A stretch of 64,000 bases of DNA from Desulforamulus ruminis DSM 2154 (GTDB taxonomy: Bacteria; Bacillota; Desulfotomaculia; Desulfotomaculales; Desulfotomaculaceae). Each line of letters starts with the position of its first letter. Within the stretch, counting starts at the first letter, position 1. A program made the position numbers and the translations under genes. Shown here in pieces: positions 34,991 through 43,420 of this stretch. The stretch covers positions 3,298,120-3,362,119 of the forward strand of contig NC_015589.1 in assembly GCF_000215085.1 (NCBI RefSeq), written 5' to 3'. The notes under the pieces were generated by a model that ran no database searches, was not told the DNA's origin, and saw only the letters and a program-made list of their open reading frames with translations.

Positions 34991-35884
34991 ATGTCAAAAT
35001 CTCAGCAAATCCGTGCGGACCTGGCCTTGCTGGCCATTACCTTTATCTGGGGGGTCACCTTTGTGGTGGTCCAGGATGCCATTGCCGATATTGGACCCTT
35101 TTATTTCATTGCGATCCGCTTTGCCATTGCCTTTGCCTTTCTGGCTTTAATCTACTTTCGCAGATTCCGGCGATTAGACCTCAAGACCTTGCTGGCCGGC
35201 AGTATTATCGGGTTCTTTTTGTTTGCAGGTTATGCCTTTCAAACCATTGGCTTAAAATATACCACCGCCTCCAATGCAGGTTTTATTACGGGCCTGGCCG
35301 TGGTGCTGGTGCCCCTTTTTTCTTGCCTGGCAACCAGGAAAATTCCCGGCAGACCCGTTATCACCGGCGTGACCTGCGCCACCCTGGGATTGGCTTTGCT
35401 TTCTTTGGGAAATAATTTTTCATTAAATTATGGAGATATCCTGACTTTTTTCTGCGCCCTTTCCTTTGCCGGCCACATTATTCTGGTGGGTAAATATGCA
35501 CCCAAATATGACCCGGTGATGCTTTCCATCCTGCAGATCGGAGTGGTATCCATCATCAGCGGTTGCTGCGGTTTCTTTTTGGAAACCCTGCCGGAGCATT
35601 TCACCCGTCCGGTCTGGATCGGACTTTTCAGCACCGCCATTCCGGCCACGGCCCTGGCTTTTCTGGTACAAAACTCTGTTCAGCGCTACACCAGCCCCAC
35701 CCATACGGCCATTATTTTTATTATGGAACCGGTCTTTGCCGCTGCAGCCGGTTGGTTCTTATCCGGAGAAATCCTAACTTCCCGTCAGTGGCTTGGCTGC
35801 GCCTTGATTCTGGCAGGAATGCTGGTGGCGGAACTCAAAGACCGCAAGGAACCGGCACAGCCTGTGCCGGTAAGCAAAACCTAA
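34991..35884 (+). CDS. EamA/DMT-family transporter
   Basis: This 297-residue membrane protein has ten helices in two EamA repeats (first Leu-Leu-Ala-Ile-Thr-Phe-Ile-Trp-Gly near residue 12; second Phe-Cys-Ala-Leu-Ser-Phe-Ala-Gly near residue 155). It is a likely metabolite exporter. It is only distantly similar to the EamA protein at 5.4-6.2 kb and so is a separate paralogue. The SD TATGGAGG lies 8 bases before the ATG. Single gene; its terminator overlaps the stop codon. Confidence 0.88.
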   Translation: MSKSQQIRADLALLAITFIWGVTFVVVQDAIADIGPFYFIAIRFAIAFAFLALIYFRRFRRLDLKTLLAGSIIGFFLFAGYAFQTIGLKYTTASNAGFITGLAVVLVPLFSCLATRKIPGRPVITGVTCATLGLALLSLGNNFSLNYGDILTFFCALSFAGHIILVGKYAPKYDPVMLSILQIGVVSIISGCCGFFLETLPEHFTRPVWIGLFSTAIPATALAFLVQNSVQRYTSPTHTAIIFIMEPVFAAAAGWFLSGEILTSRQWLGCALILAGMLVAELKDRKEPAQPVPVSKT

Positions 35885-35910
35885 GGGACAGCAAAAGCTG
35901 TCCCTTTTTG
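35883..35910 (+). terminator. Intrinsic terminator
   Basis: Perfect 10-base arms (35883-35892 and 35897-35906) with an AAAA loop, followed by TTT, begin at the EamA stop codon. Confidence 0.85.
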
Positions 35911-36073
35911 ATACAACTCACCCCGCTTTTGTTCCCTTTGGGAACAGCAGGCAGTGAATTGCTCCGTAAAATCTACTTTTAACTAAAGAACACCGCCTGG
36001 TATGCAAATTGCATAATTGTATTGTATATTGTTATTATTTGCACAATCCTTCGGAAATGAAAGGAGTTTTACC

Positions 36074-36448
36074 ATGGGTAAGTTATATTTTGGTGCTCCC
36101 TTGGATTCCATTAAAAAAGTATTCCTGCACGGCTTCCAGCCCGGGGATACCCTACGCGGCAACCTGCTGGGGGCTATGCTTGATGCCAAGAAGGGGGTGG
36201 GGCTCAACCGCCGCTTCAAACCCACCGTACTGGTCCTGGAAGCCCCCGATCAACCGGACCTTTTACAAAAAACGGACCACGGCATAACCGTCGTCCGGGC
36301 ATTTAACCCCATATTCATCGAACTGTTTCCGGTAAAGATTGATTTTCGCAGCCCTCATCTGGTAAAAGTGGCAGGAACCCTATCCCTTGATGTTTTGTTT
36401 CAGGCTGATCGTCTCAAAGCCCCTTATAAGAAAAGAGCCTCTAAATAA
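36074..36448 (+). CDS. Conserved-looking hypothetical protein
   Basis: This 124-residue protein starts at ATG 36074, 7 bases after AAAGGAG. An upstream in-frame ATG at 36017 adds 19 residues that include the SD and are unlikely to be real. The protein is basic (several Lys/Arg clusters, including Ala-Lys-Lys-Gly-Val-Gly-Leu-Asn-Arg-Arg-Phe-Lys and a Lys-Lys-Arg tail), with strand-like hydrophobic stretches and a Gly-Asp-Thr-Leu-Arg-Gly-Asn-Leu-Leu-Gly segment. It has no cysteines or membrane helix. I do not recognise a family. It converges on the CDF exporter with only 5 bases between stops. Confidence 0.65.
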   Translation: MGKLYFGAPLDSIKKVFLHGFQPGDTLRGNLLGAMLDAKKGVGLNRRFKPTVLVLEAPDQPDLLQKTDHGITVVRAFNPIFIELFPVKIDFRSPHLVKVAGTLSLDVLFQADRLKAPYKKRASK

Positions 36449-36453
36449 ATCCA

Positions 36454-37455
36454 TCAACCCCTGCTCCCCGGTTCCTTCCCTGTGCCGTTATTTTTATTTT
36501 CAATGGGACAGCGTCCTTTAGGACACTCGGTTAGGTCTTTGCCGCAGCCGGGTCGGGTGCAGAAGATTTCTCCGGGCTGTTCCAGGGATTCACAAGGCTC
36601 GCAATGAATCAGCACTTCCACCCCAGGCATATTGGCTTTAATTTCCGCCTCAATTTGATCGCAGAGAATATGAGCGGCCCCCACCGGAATATGACGGGGA
36701 ACCACCAGGTGCAGATCCACATGGCGGTGGGGTCCTGCCTTACGGCTTCTCAGTCCATGATACTCTAAAAATTGATCCGAATAGCGGGACAATACTTTTT
36801 TAATCATTTCTTCCTCATGCTGAGGTAAACGGGTATCCAGCATGCTGCCAATAGAGTCTTTAATTAAGTCAAAGGCTGCTTTTACAATGAGCAGGCTCAC
36901 GCCAATGGCAATGATCGGGTCCAACGGGGTATAGCCCGTTAATTTGATCGCTCCAAGGCCCACAAAGACTCCCAGGGAGGTGTACACATCGGTCCGCAGG
37001 TGCCATCCGTCGGCGATCAGGGCCGGTGATTCGGTTTCCGCGCCAACTTTCATCAGCCTTTGGGAAATGACAAAGTTAACCACCGCTGAAATCCCCATCA
37101 CCACCGCACCCAAGCCCAGGGAATGAACTTCTCCACCGCCCTGCAGCAGCTTTTCAATGGCCTGATACAGAATACCAATGGCTGCCGCCAAGATCAACAG
37201 GGCTTCAATAATCCCCGCCAGATTTTCAAATTTTCCGTGACCGTAAGGGTGTTTCTTATCGGCCGGTTTTCCCGATTGTCTTACAGCCATAAAAGCAACC
37301 AGTGAGGCCACCAGATCCAATCCCGAGTGGATTGCTTCCGAAATGACACCCACCGAGCCCATGACCAAACCAACCCAAAGTTTGCCTAGGGTTAAAAAAG
37401 TATTGGAAAAAATGGAAAGGCGGGCCACTTTTAGTTTTTTATCCTGAATGTTCAC
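36454..37455 (-). CDS. Cation diffusion facilitator (CDF) metal exporter
   Basis: CDF proteins swap Zn2+, Fe2+ or Mn2+ for protons across the membrane. This protein of about 333 residues has six membrane helices. The helix-2 metal site is His-Ser-Gly-Leu-Asp near residue 48 and the helix-5 site is a His-Leu-Arg-Thr-Asp stretch. A cytoplasmic domain with His-rich strands follows (His-Arg-His-Val-Asp-Leu-His-Leu). The C-terminus adds a cysteine-rich tail (Cys-Glu-Pro-Cys...Cys-Thr-Arg-Pro-Gly-Cys...Cys-Pro-Lys-Gly-Arg-Cys-Pro) that may bind metal. The GTG start at 37455 follows AGGAGGAT. Single gene. Confidence 0.88.
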   Translation of the reverse strand: MNIQDKKLKVARLSIFSNTFLTLGKLWVGLVMGSVGVISEAIHSGLDLVASLVAFMAVRQSGKPADKKHPYGHGKFENLAGIIEALLILAAAIGILYQAIEKLLQGGGEVHSLGLGAVVMGISAVVNFVISQRLMKVGAETESPALIADGWHLRTDVYTSLGVFVGLGAIKLTGYTPLDPIIAIGVSLLIVKAAFDLIKDSIGSMLDTRLPQHEEEMIKKVLSRYSDQFLEYHGLRSRKAGPHRHVDLHLVVPRHIPVGAAHILCDQIEAEIKANMPGVEVLIHCEPCESLEQPGEIFCTRPGCGKDLTECPKGRCPIENKNNGTGKEPGSRG

Positions 37456-37549
37456 GGTGATCCTCCTAAAAGAAACTTGACGTATCAAGTCTTCGACAAA
37501 AATGACCGAGCCATGGTATTTACAAAATTTTCTGATTTACAAAACAAAA

Positions 37550-37593
37550 CCCGCGGGACCTCATCTTTTGAGGGTCAGATGAAGTCCCGCGGG
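37550..37593 (-). terminator. Terminator of the gcv operon
   Basis: A strong stem (cccgcggga-rich outer arms at 37551-37559 and 37585-37593, extended inwards by tcatct and agatga) is followed on the minus strand by TTTTGTTTT. It lies about 110 bases past gcvPB. Confidence 0.85.
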
Positions 37594-37700
37594 ATTGTTT
37601 CATTCCGCTGCCTAAACCGGCCTGGCCTTTTTGCGATGGCCTGACGGAGTCAGTATAACATATTAAAAAAGCTCTTGGCAACCGGGGGTCTGTCCCAAAA

Positions 37701-39155
37701 TTACTCGGGCTGCCACTTCAATACCGGCTTGCGGGCGGCGGCCACTTCATCCAGCCTGCGTACCGGTGTGGTATAGGGCGCTTCCTTTAACCTTTCCGGA
37801 TTTTCCGCCGCTTCTTCCAGCACCTTGATAAGGTTTTGGGCAAAGGCATCCAGGGTTTCTTTACTTTCCGTTTCAGTGGGTTCCACCATCAAGGCCTCCT
37901 CAACAATTAACGGAAAATATACGGTGGGAGGGTGATAGCCGTAATCCAGCAGTCCCTTGGCCAGATCCAGGGTTTTGACGCCCTTTTCCCTGAGTTCCTT
38001 GAGGGGAGAAGCCACAAACTCATGCATGCAGGTTCTGGGATAGGCAATGGTAAGATGATCCTTTAAGCAGGCCATTAAATAATTGGCATTGAGCACGGCG
38101 TGCTCGGAAACGGCTTTCAGTCCCCGGCCGCCCAAGGCCCGGATATAGGTATAGGCTTTAACCACCACGCCAAAATTGCCGTAGAAGGCCTTTACGCGGC
38201 CAATGGACTGGGGCCGGCAATGGTTAAGGACATAGAGGCCTTCCTTTTCTTCCACCACCGGTTTGGGTAAGAAAGGCGCCAGTGCGGCCTTAACGCCCAC
38301 CGGCCCGGAACCGGGTCCACCGCCGCCGTGGGGTGTGCCGAAGGTTTTATGGAGGTTTAAATGAACCACGTCAAACCCCATGTCGCCGGGTCGGGCATAA
38401 CCCATAACGGCATTGAGATTGGCGCCGTCATAATAAAGCAGGCCTCCGGCCTGATGCACCAGGTCGGCGATTTCCCGGATATTATCTTCAAATAGGCCCA
38501 GGGTGCTGGGATTGGTTAGCATGAGGGCCGCCACATCCGGACCCAGCACCTTGCGCAGGGCCTCCAGATCCACGCCGCCCCGGGCATCGGATTTCACTTC
38601 CACCACTTTAAACCCGCAAAGGGTGGCGGTGGCCGGATTGGTCCCGTGGGCGGAATCCGGAACAATCACCTTGGTGCGCTGGGTTTCCCCTTTACTGGCC
38701 AGATAGGCTTTAATAATCAGCATACCGGTCATTTCGCCGTGGGCTCCGGCCGCCGGCTGCAGGGTAAACTCATCCATGCCGGTAATTTCAGCCAGGTCCC
38801 GCTGGGTTTCGTACATCAGCCTCAGCGCCCCCTGGCTTAACTCCTCCGGCTGGTAAGGATGGAGGCTGGCAAAGCCGGGTAAACCGGCGGCATCCTCCGC
38901 CACCTTGGCATTATACTTCATGGTGCAGGAACCGAGGGGGTAAAAACCCACATCCACGCCAAAATTCATGCGGGAAAGACGGGTAAAGTGGCGCACGGCA
39001 TCCAGTTCACTGACTTCCGGCAGGGTCGGCGTCTCTTCCCGGAGATAACCGGCAGGCACTAATTCACCGGGCGCCACCAAGGGTACGTCGGCCTCCGGAA
39101 GGACGATCCCCTGCCGTCCGGGGGTGCTCAATTCAAAAATTAATTTTTCGGTCAT
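37701..39155 (-). CDS. gcvPB: Glycine dehydrogenase (decarboxylating) subunit 2
   Basis: GcvPB is the PLP-bearing half of the split P protein, which decarboxylates glycine and passes aminomethyl to the lipoyl arm of GcvH. The 484 residues contain the PLP lysine in [16 protein letters not shown] near residue 270 and an Asp-Ser-Ala-His-Gly-Thr-Asn-Pro-Ala motif near residue 165. It overlaps gcvPA by 4 bases (ATGA) and is last in the operon. Confidence 0.96.
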   Translation of the reverse strand: MTEKLIFELSTPGRQGIVLPEADVPLVAPGELVPAGYLREETPTLPEVSELDAVRHFTRLSRMNFGVDVGFYPLGSCTMKYNAKVAEDAAGLPGFASLHPYQPEELSQGALRLMYETQRDLAEITGMDEFTLQPAAGAHGEMTGMLIIKAYLASKGETQRTKVIVPDSAHGTNPATATLCGFKVVEVKSDARGGVDLEALRKVLGPDVAALMLTNPSTLGLFEDNIREIADLVHQAGGLLYYDGANLNAVMGYARPGDMGFDVVHLNLHKTFGTPHGGGGPGSGPVGVKAALAPFLPKPVVEEKEGLYVLNHCRPQSIGRVKAFYGNFGVVVKAYTYIRALGGRGLKAVSEHAVLNANYLMACLKDHLTIAYPRTCMHEFVASPLKELREKGVKTLDLAKGLLDYGYHPPTVYFPLIVEEALMVEPTETESKETLDAFAQNLIKVLEEAAENPERLKEAPYTTPVRRLDEVAAARKPVLKWQPE

Positions 39156-40492
39156 GACATAGCCCCCAGTCTTTCCGCCAGGCTTTCAATTTCCTGCCGG
39201 GTCCGTTTTTCAGTGACGCAGATCAGCATGTGCCCGGCCAATTCCGGGTAATAGGGTTCAAGATCCAAACCGCCGAGGATGCCTTGCTGCAGCAGACGGC
39301 GGTTTACTTCCCGGGGAGACGGTCCGGTTTTAACCACAAACTCTTTAAAGGTAGGAGAATGCCAGGGCAGCCGGCAGCCGGACACGCCGGACAAAAGTTT
39401 TTTGGCATAGGCTATTTTCTGCAGGCATAATTCCGCCACCCGGCGCAGGCCTTCCCGGCCCACCAGGCTCAGATAAACGGTGGCCGCCAGGGCGCACAAA
39501 GCCTGATTGGAGCAGATATTGGAAGTGGCCTTTTCCCGGCGGATGTGCTGTTCTCTGGCCTGCAGGGTTAAAACAAAACTCCTGCGGCCCTCCACATCCA
39601 CCGTTTGACCCACAATACGGCCGGGCATCCTCCTCATAAGCTTTTCTTTGCAGGCCAGAAAACCCAGATGGGGACCGCCGTAAGAAAGGGGAATGCCCAG
39701 GGACTGGCCTTCTCCCACCACAATATCGGCGCCGCAGGAACCCGGTGCCTGAAGCAGACCCAGGGCAATGGGATCGGCGCAAACCACCAGCAGGGCGCCC
39801 ACGGCATGGGCTGCCTCAGCCAGACCGTTTAAATCTTCCATGCTTCCGAAAAAGTTGGGATACTGCACCAGTAAAGCAGCGGTATTCTTATCCAACTGTT
39901 GAATTACTTCTTCTACGGGGGTGACTCCGTCCCGGAAAGGAACTTCCTTTACTGCCACCCCGGGGCCAAACATGTAGGTACGGAGAACTTCTCTGTACTC
40001 AGGGTGTACGGTTCTGGCCACCACCACCGCATCTCTTTTGGTGGCGGCGCAGGCCATCAGCGCCCCTTCGGCCAGGGCGCTGGCTCCGTCATACATGGAG
40101 GCATTGGCCACATCCATGCCCGTGAGCAGACAAATCATACTTTGGTATTCAAAGATGGATTGTAAAACGCCCTGACTGATTTCCGGCTGGTAAGGAGTAT
40201 AAGCGGTATAAAATTCCGATCTGGACAAAACATGTTTCACCGCACTGGGGATATAGTGATCGTAAGCCCCGGCCCCCAAAAAGCAAACCAGCTCGTCGGT
40301 GCCGGAGTTCATTCTGGCCAGGCCGGACAGATGACCGGCCAGTTCCATTTCCGACCACCCGCCCTCCACCCGGAGCTCGCCATTAAAAAGAAGCTCCCGG
40401 GGAATATCCTGGAATAATTGATCCGTGCTATCAAGGCCCAGGGCCGCAAGCATTTGCCGGCGTTCCCGGGCGGTATGCGGAATATAATGCAA
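39152..40492 (-). CDS. gcvPA: Glycine dehydrogenase (decarboxylating) subunit 1
   Basis: GcvPA is the N-terminal half of the split P protein and forms the alpha2beta2 enzyme with GcvPB. Its 446 residues show the family motifs [12 protein letters not shown] near residue 95, [10 protein letters not shown] near residue 125, and Gly-Arg-Ile-Val-Gly-Gln-Thr-Val-Asp near residue 292. The PLP lysine is absent, as expected for this half. It starts 1 base after the gcvH stop and overlaps gcvPB by 4 bases, consistent with equal amounts of both subunits. Confidence 0.96.
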   Translation of the reverse strand: MHYIPHTARERRQMLAALGLDSTDQLFQDIPRELLFNGELRVEGGWSEMELAGHLSGLARMNSGTDELVCFLGAGAYDHYIPSAVKHVLSRSEFYTAYTPYQPEISQGVLQSIFEYQSMICLLTGMDVANASMYDGASALAEGALMACAATKRDAVVVARTVHPEYREVLRTYMFGPGVAVKEVPFRDGVTPVEEVIQQLDKNTAALLVQYPNFFGSMEDLNGLAEAAHAVGALLVVCADPIALGLLQAPGSCGADIVVGEGQSLGIPLSYGGPHLGFLACKEKLMRRMPGRIVGQTVDVEGRRSFVLTLQAREQHIRREKATSNICSNQALCALAATVYLSLVGREGLRRVAELCLQKIAYAKKLLSGVSGCRLPWHSPTFKEFVVKTGPSPREVNRRLLQQGILGGLDLEPYYPELAGHMLICVTEKRTRQEIESLAERLGAMS

Positions 40493-40493
40493 A

Positions 40494-40880
40494 CTAGTTC
40501 CCTTCTTCCACCATAGCTTTATATTGTTCCGAGGTCATTAAATCATCCAGTTGAGCCGGCTCCGTCATTTCAATCACGATCATCCAGCCCTTGCCATAGG
40601 GGTCCTGATTGACCACTTCGGGGGAATCCACCGGTTCTTCGTTGATTTCCACCACTTTGCCGCTCACCGGGGAATATAAATCGCTGGCGGTTTTTACAGA
40701 CTCCACCACCCCGAAGGTCTCTTCCCTTTCCAATTCATCCCCTACAGCGGGCAGTTCCACAAATACGATGTCTCCCAGGGACTCCTGGGCAAAATCCGTG
40801 ATGCCGATGGTGGCCCGGTTTCCTTCAACTTTAACCCACTCGTGCTCTTTGCTGTACTTTAATTCCGCTGGTATATTCAT
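40494..40880 (-). CDS. gcvH: Glycine cleavage system H protein
   Basis: GcvH carries the lipoyl arm that shuttles between the P, T and L proteins. The 128-residue protein has the standard lipoylation site [10 protein letters not shown] (Lys near residue 63) and the C-terminal Gly-Lys-Gly-Trp-Met-Ile. The lysine should be modified by the LplA encoded at 24.0-25.0 kb, since no lipA/lipB is seen in the window. It starts 3 bases after gcvT. Confidence 0.96.
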   Translation of the reverse strand: MNIPAELKYSKEHEWVKVEGNRATIGITDFAQESLGDIVFVELPAVGDELEREETFGVVESVKTASDLYSPVSGKVVEINEEPVDSPEVVNQDPYGKGWMIVIEMTEPAQLDDLMTSEQYKAMVEEGN

Positions 40881-40883
40881 TCA

Positions 40884-41981
40884 TTAGACCTCCCGTTTAT
40901 AAAATGGTTTAGGCACAACCCGGGCCTTTAACGGCTTGCCGCGAACCACTACGTCCAGTTCGCTGCCGATTTCCGCCCACTGTGCCAGAACATACGCTAA
41001 CCCCAGGTTTTTCCCCAGGGTGGGTGCAAAGGTTCCGGAGGTAATCCAGCCCACCTCCCGGCCCTCCCTGTTGACAGGATAGCCCTGGCGGGGAATCCCC
41101 CGGTCCAGCATTTCCAGGCCCACCAGTTTATGACTGATTCCCGCTTCCTTCTCTTTAAGCAGGTTTTCCCGGCCTACAAACTCGCCCTTGTTAAACTTTA
41201 CGGTCCAGCCCAGTCCGGCCATAAGGGGTGAAATACTGTCGCTTAATTCGTGACCATACAAGGCCAGGCAGGCTTCAAAGCGCAGGGTGTCTCTGGCCCC
41301 CAGGCCAACGGGTTTAACCCCTTCCTCCACCCCGGCGTCTAAGATGGCCTGCCAGACTTTTTCAGCCTGCTCCGCCGCAAAATAAAGCTCAAAGCCGTCC
41401 TCACCGGTATATCCGGTACGGGAGATTAAGCAGGGCACCCCTTCTACCGGACCATGCACAAAGTAAAAATATTTTATTTCACTGAGGTTAACAGAAGTTA
41501 ATTTTTGCAAAATTTTTAAGGCCAAAGGCCCCTGAAGAGCCAATTGAACGGTGCTCTCGGAAACGTCGGTCACCTTTACGCCTTCCGGGGCATGATCCTT
41601 AAGCCATTGATAATCTTTGGCCACATTGGAAGCATTGACCACCAGCAGGTAGCGGTGATCTTCCAGCCTATAGACCAGTAAATCATCCACCGTACCGCCT
41701 CCGGGATGGCACATGGGCGTGTAAAGGGCCCCGCCGGGACTCAAGCGGGTCAAATCATTGGTAATCATTCTTTGTATAAAGGAAGCCGCCTCTTGCCCGG
41801 TAATTTCGATTTCCCCCATATGGGAAACATCAAATAATCCGGCGGCCGTTCTCACAGCCTGATGCTCTTTCAAAATTCCCTCATACTGGATTGGCATCAG
41901 CCAACCCCCGAATTCAACCATTTTAGCTCCTGCACGCTGGTGGACATTGTAGAGAGGCGTTACTTTCATGTCTGCCACCAC
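40884..41981 (-). CDS. gcvT: Aminomethyltransferase (glycine cleavage T protein)
   Basis: GcvT moves the one-carbon unit from the H-protein arm to tetrahydrofolate, releasing ammonia. Its 365 residues hold the folate-binding core (Asp-Val-Ser-His-Met-Gly-Glu near residue 50, [10 protein letters not shown] near 190, Gly-Leu-Gly-Ala-Arg-Asp-Thr-Leu-Arg near 235). Start is uncertain within a few codons: two consecutive GTG codons (41981, 41978) lie 4-7 bases after AGGAGG, and an ATG at 41969 lies 16. It is first in gcvT-H-PA-PB, directly downstream of the glycine riboswitch. No gcvL is present here, so that subunit must be encoded elsewhere. Confidence 0.95.
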   Translation of the reverse strand: MVADMKVTPLYNVHQRAGAKMVEFGGWLMPIQYEGILKEHQAVRTAAGLFDVSHMGEIEITGQEAASFIQRMITNDLTRLSPGGALYTPMCHPGGGTVDDLLVYRLEDHRYLLVVNASNVAKDYQWLKDHAPEGVKVTDVSESTVQLALQGPLALKILQKLTSVNLSEIKYFYFVHGPVEGVPCLISRTGYTGEDGFELYFAAEQAEKVWQAILDAGVEEGVKPVGLGARDTLRFEACLALYGHELSDSISPLMAGLGWTVKFNKGEFVGRENLLKEKEAGISHKLVGLEMLDRGIPRQGYPVNREGREVGWITSGTFAPTLGKNLGLAYVLAQWAEIGSELDVVVRGKPLKARVVPKPFYKREV

Positions 41982-42040
41982 GTCACCTCCTAAGTTTAGT
42001 ATGTTCCGGGCTTCAACATCTTACGCCAAGCCGGGAATAT

Positions 42041-42084
42041 AAAAGGACGGAGTTATACCGCTGCCGGTATAAACTCTGTCCTTT
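42041..42084 (-). terminator. Expression-platform hairpin of the glycine riboswitch
   Basis: Arms at 42042-42059 and 42066-42084 (aaaggacggagttatacc / ggtataaactctgtccttt) pair almost fully and are followed on the minus strand by TTTTATATT. The distal arm includes the last bases of the second aptamer, so glycine binding would prevent the terminator from forming. Confidence 0.8.
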
Positions 42085-42280
42085 AACCTGAGAGATGACT
42101 TCTCCGAGAAGTTTCCCCTTTGGTGTCCCGCTGGTCCATCTTATGCAGGAACTCTCCAGAGGTACGTCCGGCCACAGTCCTTTTGCCTGAGAGTTTAACG
42201 GGTTTCTCCCTCAAGAAACCGGTTTGCTCCTTCGGCGCCCCCGCAAGGGTCTCTCCCACGGCCATCATCCGCAGTTTTAT
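42062..42280 (-). ncRNA. Tandem glycine riboswitch
   Basis: Reading the minus strand from about 42276, two glycine aptamers appear in tandem. The first has gggagagaccc, gccgaaggagcaa and aactctcaggcaaaaggac; the second has ctggagagttcctg, accaaaggggaaact and atctctcaggttaaaggacagag. These are the conserved gly-box elements. The element lies in the leader of gcvT and is followed by a terminator, which fits the known glycine-on control of gcv operons. Confidence 0.93.
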
Positions 42281-42289
42281 TGATCTTTC

Positions 42290-42759
42290 CACTTTGGCCT
42301 TATTCTTTTTAGTCCTGCCAAAATCCTCTTAATGAAAAAATATTTTTATAATTTTACAGAAAATATTACCAACCGGATTCATTAATAGTTTGTTCCTGCC
42401 GGGGTTATACTACCAGCATCAAAGTTCATAAGGCTGAGCCAAGATGATTACAGTATCGAAATAATCCTCCTTTATGGGTTAAGGATTCGTGGTCTGTTTT
42501 TATCAATGATGATTTCAGACTTTCGATCTGTAATGATCGACAAGATCATCGCGGGTTTTCCAATGGCCGCAGGCAATCGAAAGATTGCCGTTGGCTATAC
42601 GGTAAACCCTGTGATCGGTGCACAGTTTTTATGGGCTTTGTCTAAAGAAACCCTCCTTCGGGGGGGTTTCGTCATTTAAGAAGACCTTTTTATTTATTTT
42701 TTCAAATTGGAATTATTTAGAATAAAAGCCAATATTCATCCTACTAGGGGGTGAATAGA
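42290..42759. other. Unexplained intergenic region with nested short hairpins
   Basis: This stretch lies between the divergent glycine riboswitch and the 49-residue peptide gene. From about 42500 it shows several short stems: atgatc/gatcat (42528-42544), an outer gggttt/aaaccc pair enclosing ggcaatc-GAAA-gattgcc (42572-42589), ctgtg/cacag, and a final gaaaccctcc-ttcg-ggggggtttc (42647-42670). A weak open frame of about 56 codons (ATG 42506 to the TAA near 42679) runs through the same bases with no SD and ordinary codon bias. It matches no RNA class or protein I know. Confidence 0.4.
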
Positions 42760-42909
42760 ATGATTGATAAAAAGACTATTGTTACTGTCTTTGGTGTTGT
42801 TATTTTGCTTTTATCCGGGTATTTCCTAGGGTATCATTTCGGAGGGAAATGTACCTGCCCCGGAAGCTGCCCCTGCCCTGGCATTAATCAACATGCTTCT
42901 GATCGGTAA
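42760..42909 (+). CDS. 49-residue membrane peptide with a Cys/Pro/Gly tail
   Basis: A short gene with a clear SD (AGGGGGTG, 7 bases before ATG 42760). The peptide has a basic N-terminus, one membrane helix (about residues 7-26) and a short outside tail with the pattern Cys-Thr-Cys-Pro-Gly-Ser-Cys-Pro-Cys-Pro-Gly. The four cysteines in two CxC pairs could bind a metal or form disulfides outside the membrane. A hairpin with a T-rich tail follows at 42931. I do not recognise a family. The SD, helix and compact cysteine motif make it likely to be real. Its neighbour is a spore protein gene, but a link to sporulation is not shown. Confidence 0.65.
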   Translation: MIDKKTIVTVFGVVILLLSGYFLGYHFGGKCTCPGSCPCPGINQHASDR

Positions 42910-42930
42910 GCTGGATAAATTTATTTTTAG

Positions 42931-42955
42931 TGGGCCGCAAAGGCCCTCTTATTTT
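42931..42955 (+). terminator. Probable terminator after the Cys-rich peptide gene
   Basis: A short stem gggcc-gcaaa-ggccc (42932-42946) is followed by tcttattttctcctt, 22 bases past the stop. Confidence 0.6.
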
Positions 42956-43116
42956 CTCCTTATCCCTGGATTCATCACTGCATCCACAGCAACGTATGGA
43001 ATTTCGAATGTATTTTGGGGGCCATAGGAGGGCATTATACCCTATGATACACCGAATACCTTGATTTTTAAAATCCAGCCCTCCCTTGGGGAGGGTTTCC
43101 GCTTCAAGGAGGCAGT

Positions 43117-43362
43117 ATGAACGCAGGAATTAAGAATTCAAAGGAAAAAATGAAATCCCGGGCTAAAAAAGAAAAAAAGCCTACCCCCATGGATCTGTTG
43201 AAATTGGAAATCGCCGAAGAACTGGGTCTGGCTGAAAAGGTTCGGCGCGAAGGTTGGGGTGGGTTAACTTCCATAGAGTCGGGACGTATTGGGGGAATCA
43301 TCACCCAGCGGGCCAAAAAGGGGTTAATTGATCTGGATGCCCTGAGGCAGGGCATAAAATAG
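43117..43362 (+). CDS. Small acid-soluble spore protein, alpha/beta type
   Basis: This 81-residue basic protein has the SASP pattern. Leu-Lys-Leu-Glu-Ile-Ala-Glu-Glu-Leu-Gly-Leu is the region with the Glu-Ile/Ala germination-protease cut site, followed by Gly-Trp-Gly-Gly-Leu-Thr-Ser-Ile-Glu-Ser-Gly-Arg-Ile-Gly-Gly and a final amphipathic segment. These proteins coat spore DNA, protect it from UV and heat, and feed amino acids to germination. A Lys-rich N-terminal tail is longer than in Bacillus forms. The SD AAGGAGG is 7 bases before the ATG; a hairpin (about 43080-43097) lies upstream. Confidence 0.78.
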   Translation: MNAGIKNSKEKMKSRAKKEKKPTPMDLLKLEIAEELGLAEKVRREGWGGLTSIESGRIGGIITQRAKKGLIDLDALRQGIK

Positions 43363-43383
43363 AAATTCCATAGAAAAAACATG

Positions 43384-43413
43384 AGAGAGCGAACCCTGGA
43401 GTTCGCTCTCTTA
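43384..43413. terminator. Bidirectional terminator between the SASP gene and ileS
   Basis: Perfect 10-base arms gagagcgaac (43385-43394) and gttcgctctc (43401-43410) lie between converging genes, with T and A runs on the two sides. Confidence 0.85.
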
Positions 43414-43420
43414 AATATTG

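Noticed and set aside
42506-42679. A 56-codon plus-strand gene
   Set aside because: There is no SD, another frame through the same bases is equally open, and the stretch is better explained, if at all, by stem structure; kept as an open question rather than a gene call.
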